Shown one piece after another: positions 8,598 to 18,490 of a stretch of 64,000 bases of DNA. The translations under genes and the position numbers were made by a program. The notes beneath the pieces are model-generated. The model had not been told where the DNA came from and did no database searches. It saw only the letters and a program-made list of their open reading frames with translations. Position 1 is the stretch's first letter. Each line of letters begins with the position of its first letter. Source of the stretch: Limnovirga soli (lineage in GTDB: Bacteria > Bacteroidota > Bacteroidia > Chitinophagales > Chitinophagaceae); NCBI RefSeq assembly GCF_013106755.1, contig NZ_WHPF01000006.1, positions 124,001 to 188,000 on the forward strand. Reading direction: 5' to 3'.

Positions 8598-10229
8598 ATG
8601 AACTTTGGATATTTTAACTACCCGTTACCGGCTAATGAACCCGTATTACAGTATGCACCGGGTTCACCTGAAAAAATTGCACTAAAAAAAGCTCTTGCAG
8701 CCGCCAAAAAAAAGCCAATTGATGTACCCATGTACATAGGCAGTAAAACAGTAAAAACGGGTAAAAAAATAGCCATGCGCCCCCCACACGAAAAAGCACA
8801 TATACTGGGCTATTTTAATATGGGCGACGAACAGCATGTTAAACAAGCCATAGATGCAGCATTAAAAGCAAAAGAAAGCTGGGCCAATATGCCCTGGGAA
8901 GACAGGGCTCATATATTTTTAAAGGCCGCTGATTTGTTAGCCACAAAATACCGTGGTGCCATTAATGCCTGCACCATGCTGGGGCAAAGCAAAAATGCTT
9001 ACCAGGCCGAGATAGACAGTGCCTGCGAGTTGATTGATTTCTTGCGTTTTAATGTTCATTTCCTCAGCGAAATATATAGGCAACAGCCCGTTTCAGCGCC
9101 CGGTATCCATAACCGTATGGAATGGAGACCGCTGGAAGGGTTTGTATTAGCCATTACCCCGTTCAACTTTACAGCCATCGCCGGCAACTTACCAACCTCA
9201 GCAGCCATGTGTGGCAATGTGGTAGTATGGAAACCAGCAAACTCCCAGGTATACGCCGCTCAAATGATCATGCGCATATTACAGGAAGCAGGCTTACCCG
9301 ATGGCGTAATCAACCTTATATATGTAGATGGTCCAAAATTGGGTAAAATATGTTTTACGCATCCTGATTTTGCAGGTGTGCACTTTACTGGTTCAACAGG
9401 TGTATTCAATAGTATGTGGGCTACCATTGGCAAAAATATGGGCACATACAAATCTTATCCCCGCATTGTTGGAGAAACAGGAGGTAAGGATTTTGTTATG
9501 ATACATAAAAGCGCCGACGTTGATGTAGCAGTAACTGCACTTGCCCGTGGTGCTTTTGAATACCAGGGGCAAAAATGTTCAGCTGCTTCAAGGGCATATA
9601 TTCCCAGCAACCTGGCTCCAGCCATTAAAACAAAACTAATCGCGGCATTACAAACCATGAATATGGGTTCCGTTGAAGATTTTACCAATTTTATCAATGC
9701 TGTAATAGATGAAAAAAGCTTCGATAAAATTGCAGCCTATATTGACGAAGCCAAAAAAGACCGTAAAGCTACCATCATCGCCGGTGGTAATTACGATAAA
9801 ACCATTGGCTATTTTATCGAGCCAACTGTTATTGAGGCCAAAGACCCCAAATACGTTACAATGTGCGAGGAAATTTTTGGCCCCGTACTCACCATTTATG
9901 TTTACGACGCCGATGCCTTTGAGGAAACAATGGCAGTGTTAGATGCAACTTCCCCATACGCTTTAACAGGTTGCATATTGGCACAAGACAGGGATGCGGT
10001 CGTATTGGCAACCGCCAAACTACGCAATGCCGCTGGTAATTTTTATATAAACGACAAACCAACAGGTGCCGTAGTCGGTCAGCAGCCATTTGGCGGTGCC
10101 AGAGCAAGTGGCACCAACGATAAAGCCGGCAGTATGATTAATTTATACCGTTGGTTAAGTGCCCGTACTATCAAAGAAACATTTAATCCGCCTACTGATT
10201 ACAGGTACGCATTTTTACAGGAAAGCTAA
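8598..10229 (+). CDS. pruA: L-glutamate gamma-semialdehyde dehydrogenase
   Basis: 1-Pyrroline-5-carboxylate dehydrogenase, the second step of proline catabolism: it oxidises glutamate semialdehyde to glutamate with NAD+. It has 543 residues, the normal length for the stand-alone enzyme (no proline dehydrogenase fused). Motifs are TPFNFTAIAGNLPTSAAMCG, WKPANSQVYA, FTGSTGVF, the catalytic Glu293 (GETGGKDF) and the catalytic Cys327 (FEYQGQKCSAASRAYI). GEEIFGPV-type sequence appears as CEEIFGPVLTIYVYD. It is transcribed alone and followed by a strong terminator. No proline dehydrogenase gene lies nearby. Confidence 0.96.
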   Translation: MNFGYFNYPLPANEPVLQYAPGSPEKIALKKALAAAKKKPIDVPMYIGSKTVKTGKKIAMRPPHEKAHILGYFNMGDEQHVKQAIDAALKAKESWANMPWEDRAHIFLKAADLLATKYRGAINACTMLGQSKNAYQAEIDSACELIDFLRFNVHFLSEIYRQQPVSAPGIHNRMEWRPLEGFVLAITPFNFTAIAGNLPTSAAMCGNVVVWKPANSQVYAAQMIMRILQEAGLPDGVINLIYVDGPKLGKICFTHPDFAGVHFTGSTGVFNSMWATIGKNMGTYKSYPRIVGETGGKDFVMIHKSADVDVAVTALARGAFEYQGQKCSAASRAYIPSNLAPAIKTKLIAALQTMNMGSVEDFTNFINAVIDEKSFDKIAAYIDEAKKDRKATIIAGGNYDKTIGYFIEPTVIEAKDPKYVTMCEEIFGPVLTIYVYDADAFEETMAVLDATSPYALTGCILAQDRDAVVLATAKLRNAAGNFYINDKPTGAVVGQQPFGGARASGTNDKAGSMINLYRWLSARTIKETFNPPTDYRYAFLQES

Positions 10230-10250
10230 TTCCAGACAATATATCAAACA

Positions 10251-10278
10251 AAAACGCCCTGCAGAAACAGGGCGTTTT
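10251..10278 (+). terminator. Rho-independent terminator of pruA
   Basis: Perfect 11-base stem AAAACGCCCTG / CAGGGCGTTTT with a 6-base loop, starting 21 bases after the pruA stop and ending in a short T run. Confidence 0.85.
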
Positions 10279-10330
10279 CTATTTAGTGTTGAAATTATTT
10301 TTTGGTACCAGGCTTTACAGCTGCCATTAA

Positions 10331-10383
10331 ACCCATTTGCGTCGCACTCTGCGGGGTTCTGTTCGCTAATCAGCAAACAATAA
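10331..10383 (-). repeat. R1 repeat, reverse copy, diverged
   Basis: Minus-strand reading gives GCTGATTAGCGAACAG, AACCCCGCAGAGTGCGACGCAA and ATGGG. The core is intact but the left arm is the AACCC/CTGATTAG module and the tail is lost. It lies between convergent pruA and the Rieske gene. Confidence 0.65.
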
Positions 10384-10393
10384 CTGTATAGCA

Positions 10394-10804
10394 TTAAGCA
10401 TACACCCGTAAAGAACTACCAGTAAGTGTGGTGTTAAATTGCTTAAGGTTTTTATTGGCTGGGCCAACCATTACCGCTCCGGTATTACAAAACTCCGATC
10501 CATGTGCTCCACAATAAAAACTATTAGTGGCGCTTTCGTAGGTTACGGTAATACCTTCATGGGTACATGCCTGCGAAACAGCAATGTAATCGCTGGTTAG
10601 GGTTTTTGCAATAATTATTCCGTTACTGTAAATAAATCCGCCGGGCGTACTTAATGCGGCACTGCTGGCAGCATTCAAATCAACGGTAAAATCTGTGGAG
10701 CTAACTGGTGTACCCGACTCCTTTGAACATCCACCCAAACAGCTAAATACAATTAAACTGGCTGCACCAAAACCTACCTGAGCAAGAAATTCTTTTCTGT
10801 CCAT
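10394..10804 (-). CDS. Rieske [2Fe-2S] lipoprotein
   Basis: Small exported Rieske protein of 136 residues. The lipoprotein signal ends in the lipobox LGGC (Cys26), so it should be anchored to a membrane on the periplasmic side. Both cluster motifs are present: C80-T-H82 and C98-G-A-H101. The linker between them is short, as in stand-alone Rieske proteins rather than dioxygenase subunits. No cytochrome b or oxygenase gene is adjacent, so its redox partner is not visible. Family is confident; role is unknown. Confidence 0.9.
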   Translation of the reverse strand: MDRKEFLAQVGFGAASLIVFSCLGGCSKESGTPVSSTDFTVDLNAASSAALSTPGGFIYSNGIIIAKTLTSDYIAVSQACTHEGITVTYESATNSFYCGAHGSEFCNTGAVMVGPANKNLKQFNTTLTGSSLRVYA

Positions 10805-11106
10805 AAATTAATGCGTTTGATAAAAATAACTATCTTTTGAATAAAAGCCTTACCTGTATAAAATCAAAATTTGTAAAATTTATTTTATGCCTTTATTGCT
10901 TTAACAGCATATTATCCAAAACAAATCTTAAAGCCCAAAAGCATTATTTGCATATTTCACAAGTGTAATCCCCTGCTGGATGCTTTTTTTAAGCATCATA
11001 AAACGAATATGTTGAAACATAAAATCTAAAGGCCAACACCAAAACTCAAAGCATTCTACAAAAGCCTTCAACATAAAAACGAATATCCGATATTTGCTGT
11101 TAACAC
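10805..11106. other. Divergent intergenic region, Rieske gene / dnaG
   Basis: 302 AT-rich bases holding the promoters of both genes. GATATTTG at 11089-11096 is one base from the TAnnTTTG -7 box and would give dnaG a very short leader. No repeat copy and no convincing small gene is seen; the 63-codon minus frame here has no family resemblance. Confidence 0.4.
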
Positions 11107-13038
11107 ATGATTTCTCCACAAACCATACAGCAAATTACCAGCCGCATAGATATTCTTGATGTAATTGGCGAATACATTAAACTTAAAAAGCGGGGCGCCA
11201 ATTACCTCGGCTTATGCCCATTTCATGGGGAAAAAAGCCCCTCGTTTACCGTTTCACCGGCTAAAGAAATATATAAGTGCTTTGGTTGCGGCCGCAGTGG
11301 CAATACCATTACATTTTTAATGGAGCATGAGAAATTCAGCTATGTAGAAGCACTACGCTGGCTGGCCAACCGTTACAACGTAGAAATTGAAGAAACTCAG
11401 GTAAGTGACGAGGTTAGACAACAATTATTAAGTGCCGATAGCCTGTATATAGTTAACAGCTTTGCCCAAAAATTCTTTGCCACACAGCTATTCGAAACAG
11501 AAGAAGGCACCCAAATTGCTGAAAGCTATTTAACTGAACGTGGTTTTAGCAAAGAAACCCTGCAAAAATTTCAGGTAGGTTATAATCCGCAAGCCAGAAG
11601 CACTTTGGCGCAGGCTGCATTAAACCAGCAGTATAGTCAGGATGTGCTTTTAAAATCCGGTCTGGTTACATTGCGAAACGATGAGTTGGTAGATAATTAT
11701 CGCGGCCGTATTATTTTCCCTATCCATAATAATAGCGGCAAAATTATTGGTTTTGGCGCCCGGGTTATTGGCAAAGCCGACAAAGCACCCAAATACATAA
11801 ATACCCCCGAAAATGAAATTTATGTAAAAAGTAAAATTTTATACGGTTTATATTTTGCCAGATTGGCCATAGACAAAGCTGATGAATGTTTACTGGTGGA
11901 AGGTTATACAGATGTTGTTTCTCTGGCACAGGCCGGCGTAGAAAATGTAGTGGCTAGTGGCGGCACATCGCTTACGGTTGACCAGCTACGACTGATTAAA
12001 AAATATACAAATAACCTAACTATTATATACGATGGCGATGCCGCAGGTATTAAAGCGGCTTTGCGTGGCCTTGATATGGCCCTGGAAGAAAGCCTGAATG
12101 TAAAATTGGTGTTGATACCTGACAAAGAAGACCCCGATAGTTATGTTCGCTTGGTTGGTGCTACAGCTTTTAAGGATTTTGTTGCCGATAACAAGAAAGA
12201 TTTTATCCTTTTTCAGCTGGAAGTAATGCTAAAAGAAGCTGGCAATGATATTACCAAAAAGAACGATGTGGTAAACCATATTGCCGAAACCATTAGCAAA
12301 ATAAATAAAGCCGAAGACTTTAGTAAACAGCAGGAATATATACGCCAGTGCGCAGGTATGCTAAAGCTGGATGAAGGTGGCCTTACCAACCTGGTAAATA
12401 AATTTATTCGCGAAAAAATTACCAAAGAAGAAAAAAGAACACCTGGCAGGGAAGCCGGTTTTCTGGAATCGCTGAATGCCGATAAAAACGAAGCTGCCGC
12501 CGATAATGCCATCAATCTAATGATGGAAGATGAGTACCAGGAACGCGAAGTGGTAAAACGTTTAATTGAATATGGCAACCAGTTATTAAGCGAAGATAAA
12601 TATATTGCCGACGCTATTTTTGAAGTACTGGAAGAGTTTCACCTGAATAATAAAGAGCTGGAAAAAATTACTGAAGCCTACCAGCAAATGTTACGCGAAA
12701 ATGGATTTATAGATACCCGCACTTTCTTATACAGCACCAATCCGGATATGAATGCATTTGTAGCCGGACTGCTTAATTTTCCCTACGAATTACACGACTG
12801 GGGCCGTAAGATAGATGGCTATAAACTAAAGCTTGACAGCGATATTCAAAATGTAATTTTAAGTGCTTTAAATATTTATAAACTTCGTAAAATAAAACGC
12901 ATGTATATGGAGCTGGAAGAAGACCTGCGCAAAGAAAAAGAAGCCGATAAATACAATGTGCTTATAAAAATGTATACCAATTTAAAAGAAATAGAACGTA
13001 CCATTACCACCGAAATGAAAACCGTTTATCTTAAATAA
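11107..13038 (+). CDS. dnaG: DNA primase
   Basis: Bacterial primase that lays RNA primers for DNA replication. It has 643 residues, the usual length. The N-terminal CHC2 zinc ribbon has ligands Cys37, His40, Cys58 and Cys61 (CPFHGEKSPSF and CFGCGRSGN). The catalytic core follows (YLTERGFSKETLQKFQVGYN, FPIHNNSGKIIGFGARV), then the Toprim domain with LLVEGYTDVVSLAQAG and IYDGDAAGIKA, the acidic metal-binding motifs. The C-terminal third is the helicase-interacting region. It starts with ATG and has no operon partner. Confidence 0.97.
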   Translation: MISPQTIQQITSRIDILDVIGEYIKLKKRGANYLGLCPFHGEKSPSFTVSPAKEIYKCFGCGRSGNTITFLMEHEKFSYVEALRWLANRYNVEIEETQVSDEVRQQLLSADSLYIVNSFAQKFFATQLFETEEGTQIAESYLTERGFSKETLQKFQVGYNPQARSTLAQAALNQQYSQDVLLKSGLVTLRNDELVDNYRGRIIFPIHNNSGKIIGFGARVIGKADKAPKYINTPENEIYVKSKILYGLYFARLAIDKADECLLVEGYTDVVSLAQAGVENVVASGGTSLTVDQLRLIKKYTNNLTIIYDGDAAGIKAALRGLDMALEESLNVKLVLIPDKEDPDSYVRLVGATAFKDFVADNKKDFILFQLEVMLKEAGNDITKKNDVVNHIAETISKINKAEDFSKQQEYIRQCAGMLKLDEGGLTNLVNKFIREKITKEEKRTPGREAGFLESLNADKNEAAADNAINLMMEDEYQEREVVKRLIEYGNQLLSEDKYIADAIFEVLEEFHLNNKELEKITEAYQQMLRENGFIDTRTFLYSTNPDMNAFVAGLLNFPYELHDWGRKIDGYKLKLDSDIQNVILSALNIYKLRKIKRMYMELEEDLRKEKEADKYNVLIKMYTNLKEIERTITTEMKTVYLK

Positions 13039-13044
13039 AGTTAT

Positions 13045-13095
13045 GAGCCCAGCGATATAACAAGCATCAGCTTTACTTGCGTCGCACACTTGTAC
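13045..13095 (-). repeat. R1 repeat, reverse copy
   Basis: Full copy on the minus strand: GTACAAGT, GTGCGACGCAAG, TAAAGCTGATGC, variable bases, GCTGGGCTC. It begins 6 bases after the dnaG stop, between convergent genes. Confidence 0.85.
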
Positions 13096-13137
13096 ATTCG
13101 CCTAAAATGCTGCTTTAATTAAATACTTAAACCTGCC

Positions 13138-13198
13138 TTTATTGCTGCCATACCTGAGGAACCTAGAAGTGAGGTATTTGCGTGTCTAATCAGCAAAT
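13138..13198 (+). repeat. R1-related module (GCTGCCATA...GAGGAAC) without core
   Basis: TTTATTGCTGCCATACCTGA then GGAACCTAGAAGTGAGG and CTAATCAGCAAAT. It matches the alternative left arm seen in copies near 62972, 48330 and 10355, but the GTGCGACGCAAG core is missing or decayed. Confidence 0.5.
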
Positions 13199-13287
13199 AA
13201 AAAACAAGCGGCGATGCCCATGTTTATTTAGCTTGAATACAACAATAAATTACTTAGCAAAAAATTGAAGCTTTCATGATATAGCAG

Positions 13288-15441
13288 TTAATTTTTCACA
13301 AATGCATTGGCCTTATTATTCATAACCAGCCAATACATGCCGTTACGCAGGTTATTTACATTTACCTTAAATAAACTGGCATTGGGCGGCGTTATACCAT
13401 TGATAAGAATATGACCAGATTGATCCACAACGGTATAGGGTTGGTTTTGTGCAGATGGCTTATCGATAGTAACCTGTAAACTATTTACTACGGGGTTTGG
13501 GTAAAGATTTACTTTGGGCATATTGTTTATGGGCAGCCTTCCTATTTCTAAGGGACTTTTTTTTGGCGTGATGGCTGTGTCTTTAAAAAGCCCTTTTACT
13601 TTTACAATTGTATTTCCGTTTACGATGGTATATAAACAGTTATTAAATTCATATGCATTGGTATAATCAATTTTTAAAAATCGGGCAACATCTGTAGGCA
13701 AAGTTGCAGTGGTATTGATAGCTATACGGCCATCGTGCAATTGCATAGAAAATTGTATTGGACTGCCAAGTGTATATTGTTTTACCAGTTGATGAGTTTT
13801 TATATTGGCTTTATAAATTTGGGTACCACTTACTCCAACCAGAGTATCACCTGTAATATAAATTTTACCATAGGCGGTTAAACCAAGATCCATACTATCT
13901 TCCATGGTATTGTTGGATGGATTATATAAATACAGTAATGGCCTGCCTCCAAAATTGTTATTGGTAGCCATGATGTATTTGGTACCATAAGCTGCAATAC
14001 TGGATACTGAAAGTCTGTCAATTTTATGATAGTCGTAGCCATAAATACTGTCTTTCTTAATATCGTAAGTACCAATACTACAAGTGTTGCCAATTCTTAT
14101 AACATCCCCGGCGCAAATAATTCTGTTATTAATGGTATCTATTTCCATTTTAGAAGCGTGGTGAAAACCTGCTTCGGTTTCACTTTTAAAATAACCTTCT
14201 ACTTTTGGGTTTGCGGTGGTGCTTACTGCATCAATTACCTGATCGCCATTAAACTGTTGCATAGTCCATGGTTGGTTTTTATTCCATTTAAGCAAGGCGC
14301 CGCTGGGGTAATTTCCAAAATAAAAAATACTATCATTATATTGCTTGCCAGAGTATACATTAAAACCTGTATTACCCAATAAATAGCTGGTATCTTTTGT
14401 ACCATTGTACCAATACCAGTTACCATAATAATCGCCCACATAACCAAAGCCAGTGGTATCGGTTTTATCAAAAAACATAAAACGGATATTATTTTGCATG
14501 CGGCCGGTATTAATAAGTGTGTTATGATAGGCACTATTATTAATGCTATAGGTTAGTTCTGAAGTAGTTGGATTAAAATAGCTGTTTACTGTGGGCTGGC
14601 TTGGACTATTGTTTACTTCGGAATAAGCAACCAATGGGCTATTATTTGTACCTTTTATAGCTTTTCCGTTTACCAATAAGTAAGACCCGGAAAGTGTATC
14701 TGTATTAAAGCTCAATACAATGGCATCTTTACGGATACCGTAATTAAAACGGGTATTATTGGGTATTGAGAACAGTTTAATTTTATAATCATCTGCTTTT
14801 CGGATGGCCCACAAATCAATTGAATTTTTCTGACCCACCTGGGCATATACCCAGGATGAATCGCCCATGATAGAAAGTACGTAATCGTTATTTTGATCGA
14901 TTGGTGGATGTTGAAGAAAATTGCCGGTTTCAGGGTCATATTCACTCCAGTATGTGCTACCGCTACTTCCACCAAAATAAACATGTTTATCCCGGCCAAG
15001 GGAAAGGCTATAAGCTAAGGTTCCTGAATTCAGAAATCCATTACCAAGGTTTTCGAATTGGATGCTGTCTTTAAGATTAAACCGGTAAATTTTTCTGTTA
15101 TTGCTATTCAGGCCAAGATAAAAAGCACCTGTGCTATCAAAGGAATAAGACCAATATACACTTGCATTACTAATTGTACCAGTTATAGTTTTGTAAATGG
15201 TGGTATTGGTAGTTAAATCAATTCTAACCATTTCTATTGGTAAAGCTTTGCCTGTGGCATCGTATTTATTGTTTAAGCCTGCTGCCCAAACATGGCCATT
15301 GGTGGCTGTACCCATAAATGGAAGAGAAATATAGGTATTAGAAAAGGCTTTAGCTTTAGCGATAGTATCTACCTGCTGGCCATTTGCTATCAAGGCAAAT
15401 GTGAAGGTTAGGGTTAATAGGTATGTTTGAAGCCGTTTCAT
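13288..15441 (-). CDS. Secreted propeller-like protein with T9SS sorting domain
   Basis: Exported protein of 717 residues, function unknown. It has a signal peptide (MKRLQTYLLTLTFTFALIANG) and a long run of short beta-rich repeats such as ...GHVWAAGLNNKYD, AFYLGLNSNNRKIYRFNL and HVYFGGSSGSTYWSEYDPET, which resemble propeller blades. The C-terminal 75 residues form a type A Por secretion sorting domain: VNLYPNPVVNSLQVTI, then NLRNGMYWLVM near the end. It is therefore probably carried across the outer membrane by the type IX system and attached to or released from the surface. It is transcribed alone and lies convergent with dnaG. Confidence 0.85.
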   Translation of the reverse strand: MKRLQTYLLTLTFTFALIANGQQVDTIAKAKAFSNTYISLPFMGTATNGHVWAAGLNNKYDATGKALPIEMVRIDLTTNTTIYKTITGTISNASVYWSYSFDSTGAFYLGLNSNNRKIYRFNLKDSIQFENLGNGFLNSGTLAYSLSLGRDKHVYFGGSSGSTYWSEYDPETGNFLQHPPIDQNNDYVLSIMGDSSWVYAQVGQKNSIDLWAIRKADDYKIKLFSIPNNTRFNYGIRKDAIVLSFNTDTLSGSYLLVNGKAIKGTNNSPLVAYSEVNNSPSQPTVNSYFNPTTSELTYSINNSAYHNTLINTGRMQNNIRFMFFDKTDTTGFGYVGDYYGNWYWYNGTKDTSYLLGNTGFNVYSGKQYNDSIFYFGNYPSGALLKWNKNQPWTMQQFNGDQVIDAVSTTANPKVEGYFKSETEAGFHHASKMEIDTINNRIICAGDVIRIGNTCSIGTYDIKKDSIYGYDYHKIDRLSVSSIAAYGTKYIMATNNNFGGRPLLYLYNPSNNTMEDSMDLGLTAYGKIYITGDTLVGVSGTQIYKANIKTHQLVKQYTLGSPIQFSMQLHDGRIAINTTATLPTDVARFLKIDYTNAYEFNNCLYTIVNGNTIVKVKGLFKDTAITPKKSPLEIGRLPINNMPKVNLYPNPVVNSLQVTIDKPSAQNQPYTVVDQSGHILINGITPPNASLFKVNVNNLRNGMYWLVMNNKANAFVKN

Positions 15442-15878
15442 TTTGGGCCAGGGTTTGTACTATTTGCATCTACTTATTCGCCAGGAAAAGTGAGAAGGCA
15501 ATAGTGATTTAGTTTTCCTCGGGTAATACTTTAATAATGTAAAGTTCAGTATTAAAAAATGGGTAGAACCTGATTATAATACATGTTTACAGTAGCTGCA
15601 ACGCTATATTGGATGTAGAAATATTACTACATGAATTAATACAGGTAAATTGCAGTAGTACATAGCAGAAATAGCATAAATAAGAATAATTGGTTCAAGG
15701 CTAATAGGTGATAAAGTATATTAATTACAAAAGAAATTTTAGCTTTATGTGGTTTAACAGGCTATTTTTCTTATGCTATTGTTTACTTATGTAGGCCTTT
15801 TTAAGAAAAGCAGTTTTATTAATTTAGTTTTTACTTCAACCCGTTATAATTGAAAACAAGTAATAAACTAACCGATGT
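15442..15878. other. Divergent intergenic region before the histidine kinase
   Basis: 437 bases, strongly AT-rich, between the divergent T9SS protein and the histidine kinase. No repeat copy, hairpin or credible reading frame was found, and no exact -7 box. Confidence 0.5.
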
Positions 15879-17159
15879 ATGGACAAAAAAACAGAGATTG
15901 AAAACCCCAAAAGGGAGCATTTAGATGATGGAGGGTATAAATATGAGGCATTTTTTAGCTATGCAACAATTGGGATAGTGGTTGCCAACGCCAAAGGCGA
16001 GATTATTGATTTTAATAAATATGCTGAAACCCAGTTTGGCTATGAAAAGAATGAGGTTTTAGGGAAAACAGTTGAAATATTATTACCGGGCTCTATTCAT
16101 GACAGGCATGTAAAGCATAGACATCAGTTTAATAAGGCCCCTCAAAACAGGTCCATGGGGGCAGGCAGGGATTTACACGCAAGAAAAAAAGATGGAACAG
16201 ATTTTCCGGTGGAGGTTAGTTTAAGCCATTATAATGTTCGAAATGAATCGTATGTAATTGCATTTATTATTGACATATCGATAAGGAAGAGTAATGAAAA
16301 ACTGGTTTTGGAGCAAAAGTCAGCTTTAGAAAAAATTACTACTGAAGTTCAGATATTGAACACAGAACTGGAGCAAAAAGTACAGGAAAGAACCATGATG
16401 TTAAAGGAAACTTTGGCAGAATTGGAAAAATCAAGAGAAGAGTTGAGTGAAACGCTGGAAAAAGAAAAAGAATTGGGAGATTTAAAAAGCCGTTTTGTTA
16501 CCATGGCTTCACACGAATTTAGAACACCTTTGAGCACCATACTTACCTCTTTATCACTTATTGGGAAATATATTACAACTGAAGATCAGGATAAAAGAAT
16601 GAAGCATATTGTTCGCAGTAAGGAGGCCGTGAGTAATATGAAAAATATTCTGGAAGACTTTTTATCACTGGGGAAACTGGAGGAGGGAAAAATTCATGCA
16701 CAATTTGCATTAATGAATTTGAAAGAATTTTTTGAAACAACCATTGAAGATGTAAACAGCCTGTTGAAAATAGGCCAACACATTAGTTATCTGCATGAGG
16801 GAGATACGACAATTTACCTGGATAATAATTTGCTAAAAAATATTATCATCAATCTTATATCAAATGCTATTAAGTTCTCACCCGAGCATTCAACTATATT
16901 TGTTAGCAGTTATGTAACAGAAAATCATATAAAAATCACTGTAAAAGACCAGGGTATTGGAATATCTGAAGAAGATCTGCAGCATTTGTTTGAAAGGTTC
17001 TTTAGGGCCAAAAATGCACAGAATATACAGGGTACAGGTTTGGGATTACATATTATTTCTAAATACCTTGAATTACTGGACGGAACCATTAACCTGAACA
17101 GTGAATTGGGGAAAGGCACAGAATTTTTTATTGATTTTGAAAGAAAATATTCAATATAA
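15879..17159 (+). CDS. Cytosolic PAS-domain sensor histidine kinase
   Basis: Two-component sensor of 426 residues with no membrane segment. A PAS domain occupies about 20-135 (SYATIGIVVANAKGEIIDFN; RKKDGTDFPVEVSLS). A coiled coil follows at about 137-205, then the HisKA domain with phospho-acceptor His212 (MASHEFRTPLST). The ATPase domain shows the N box (NLLKNIIINLISNAIKFS), G1 (DQGIGISEEDLQ), F box (LFERFFR) and G2 (GTGLGLHI). The PAS domain suggests an intracellular signal such as redox state or oxygen; the ligand is unknown. The response regulator gene lies 232 bases downstream with an R1 repeat between them. Confidence 0.93.
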   Translation: MDKKTEIENPKREHLDDGGYKYEAFFSYATIGIVVANAKGEIIDFNKYAETQFGYEKNEVLGKTVEILLPGSIHDRHVKHRHQFNKAPQNRSMGAGRDLHARKKDGTDFPVEVSLSHYNVRNESYVIAFIIDISIRKSNEKLVLEQKSALEKITTEVQILNTELEQKVQERTMMLKETLAELEKSREELSETLEKEKELGDLKSRFVTMASHEFRTPLSTILTSLSLIGKYITTEDQDKRMKHIVRSKEAVSNMKNILEDFLSLGKLEEGKIHAQFALMNLKEFFETTIEDVNSLLKIGQHISYLHEGDTTIYLDNNLLKNIIINLISNAIKFSPEHSTIFVSSYVTENHIKITVKDQGIGISEEDLQHLFERFFRAKNAQNIQGTGLGLHIISKYLELLDGTINLNSELGKGTEFFIDFERKYSI

Positions 17160-17276
17160 CCGAATATGTTGGTTTTGACCGTGAATGAATGGACTATATT
17201 GATAAATAAAACGCAAATTTCAAAACGACCTATTCCGTTTTATGGGTAATTCCTTTTGCTGAAAAGAATTGGTGAA

Positions 17277-17325
17277 GCACAAGAGTGCGACGCAAGTAAT
17301 GCTGAGATTTGGTTTTAGCCCGGCT
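17277..17325 (+). repeat. R1 repeat, forward copy
   Basis: GCACAAGA (one change from GTACAAGA), core GTGCGACGCAAG, TAATGCTGAG, tail AGCCCGGCT. It separates the histidine kinase from its presumed response regulator. Confidence 0.85.
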
Positions 17326-17391
17326 AAAAATGTATTTTTAAATATTGTGAATTTTGGCTTTATTTGATATTGAGACTGTAAATAAAATTAT

Positions 17392-18450
17392 ATGAAACAA
17401 ATTTTGGTAATTGAGGATAATAAAGAGGTTAGGGAAAATACAGCCGAAATACTTGAATTGGCCAATTATACTGTTTGGAGTGCCCCAAATGGAAAAATTG
17501 GGGTGGAACTTGCCTTGAAGAACAAACCCGACCTGATTATTTGCGATATTATGATGCCCGAATTGGATGGTTATGGTGTGTTACATTTATTGAGCAGAAA
17601 TTCTGAAACATCGTCTATACCCTTTATTTTTCTTACCGCAAAAACCGAAATGAAAGATTTTAGAAAAGGTATGGAAATGGGTGCCGATGATTATATTACG
17701 AAACCTTTTGATGATGTACAGCTACTGAGTGCTGTTGAATTGAGGTTTAAAAAAGTAGATACACTTAAAGCAAATTTTGCCTCGGGGGCGGCTGGTTTAA
17801 ATACTTTTATAGGTAATGCAGCCAGTGCAGCTAATTTGCAGCTTACCTCTCAGGACAGAGAAGTTGTTAGCTTTAAAAAGAAGCAAATGGTGTATACGGA
17901 AGGCAAAAGACCTTATGTGGTATACTACGTTGTTTCCGGGAAAATTAAAACATATAAGGTAAACGAATTTGGTAAAGAGCTTATCACCAGCATACATACT
18001 ACCGGCGATTTTATTGGGTATACTACGGTACTGGAGGAAGCAATATATTCTGATTCGGCCGAGGTTTTGGAGGATGCCGAACTAATGTCTATACCCAAGG
18101 CTGATTTTTTACAATTAATTAATACAGATCCTCAGGTATCAAAGATGTTTATTAAAATGCTGGCCAAAAATGTATTGGAAAACGAAGAAAAACTGATGGC
18201 TATTGCTTACCATTCGCTTCGCAAAAAAGTTGCCATGGGTATTTTACAGGTGCTTGAAAAATTCAGAATAACTGCCGATAATAAAGCTGAATTGGATATT
18301 TCCCGTCAAAACCTTTCGCAGGTAATTGGAATTGCTACAGAATCTTTAATAAGAACCCTTAGCGATTTTAAAGCTGAAAAGTTGATTGATATAAAAGAAG
18401 GTAAAATTGTAGTATTAGAAGAAGATAAACTTAAAAACCTTTTGTACTAG
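17392..18450 (+). CDS. Response regulator with CRP/FNR-type output
   Basis: Receiver fused to a CRP-like transcription factor, 352 residues. The receiver (1-122) has the acidic pair at EDN, the phospho-acceptor Asp52 (ICDIMMP), FLTAKTE and the conserved Lys in YITKPFD. Residues about 150-270 form a cyclic-nucleotide-binding-like barrel (VYYVVSGKIKTYKVNEFGKE). Its cassette reads GDFIGYTTVLEEA without the R-S/T-A pattern of true cAMP receptors, so cAMP binding is doubtful. The C-terminal helix-turn-helix is ELDISRQNLSQVIGIATESL. It probably takes phosphate from the upstream kinase and binds DNA directly. Confidence 0.92.
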   Translation: MKQILVIEDNKEVRENTAEILELANYTVWSAPNGKIGVELALKNKPDLIICDIMMPELDGYGVLHLLSRNSETSSIPFIFLTAKTEMKDFRKGMEMGADDYITKPFDDVQLLSAVELRFKKVDTLKANFASGAAGLNTFIGNAASAANLQLTSQDREVVSFKKKQMVYTEGKRPYVVYYVVSGKIKTYKVNEFGKELITSIHTTGDFIGYTTVLEEAIYSDSAEVLEDAELMSIPKADFLQLINTDPQVSKMFIKMLAKNVLENEEKLMAIAYHSLRKKVAMGILQVLEKFRITADNKAELDISRQNLSQVIGIATESLIRTLSDFKAEKLIDIKEGKIVVLEEDKLKNLLY

Positions 18451-18490
18451 CAGCATTATTTTTAATGGTTTAACCTATGGTTTATTAAGG

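Noticed and set aside
10928-11119. 63-codon minus frame in front of dnaG
   Set aside because: Short, no family match, overlaps the dnaG start; it is probably leader and promoter DNA.
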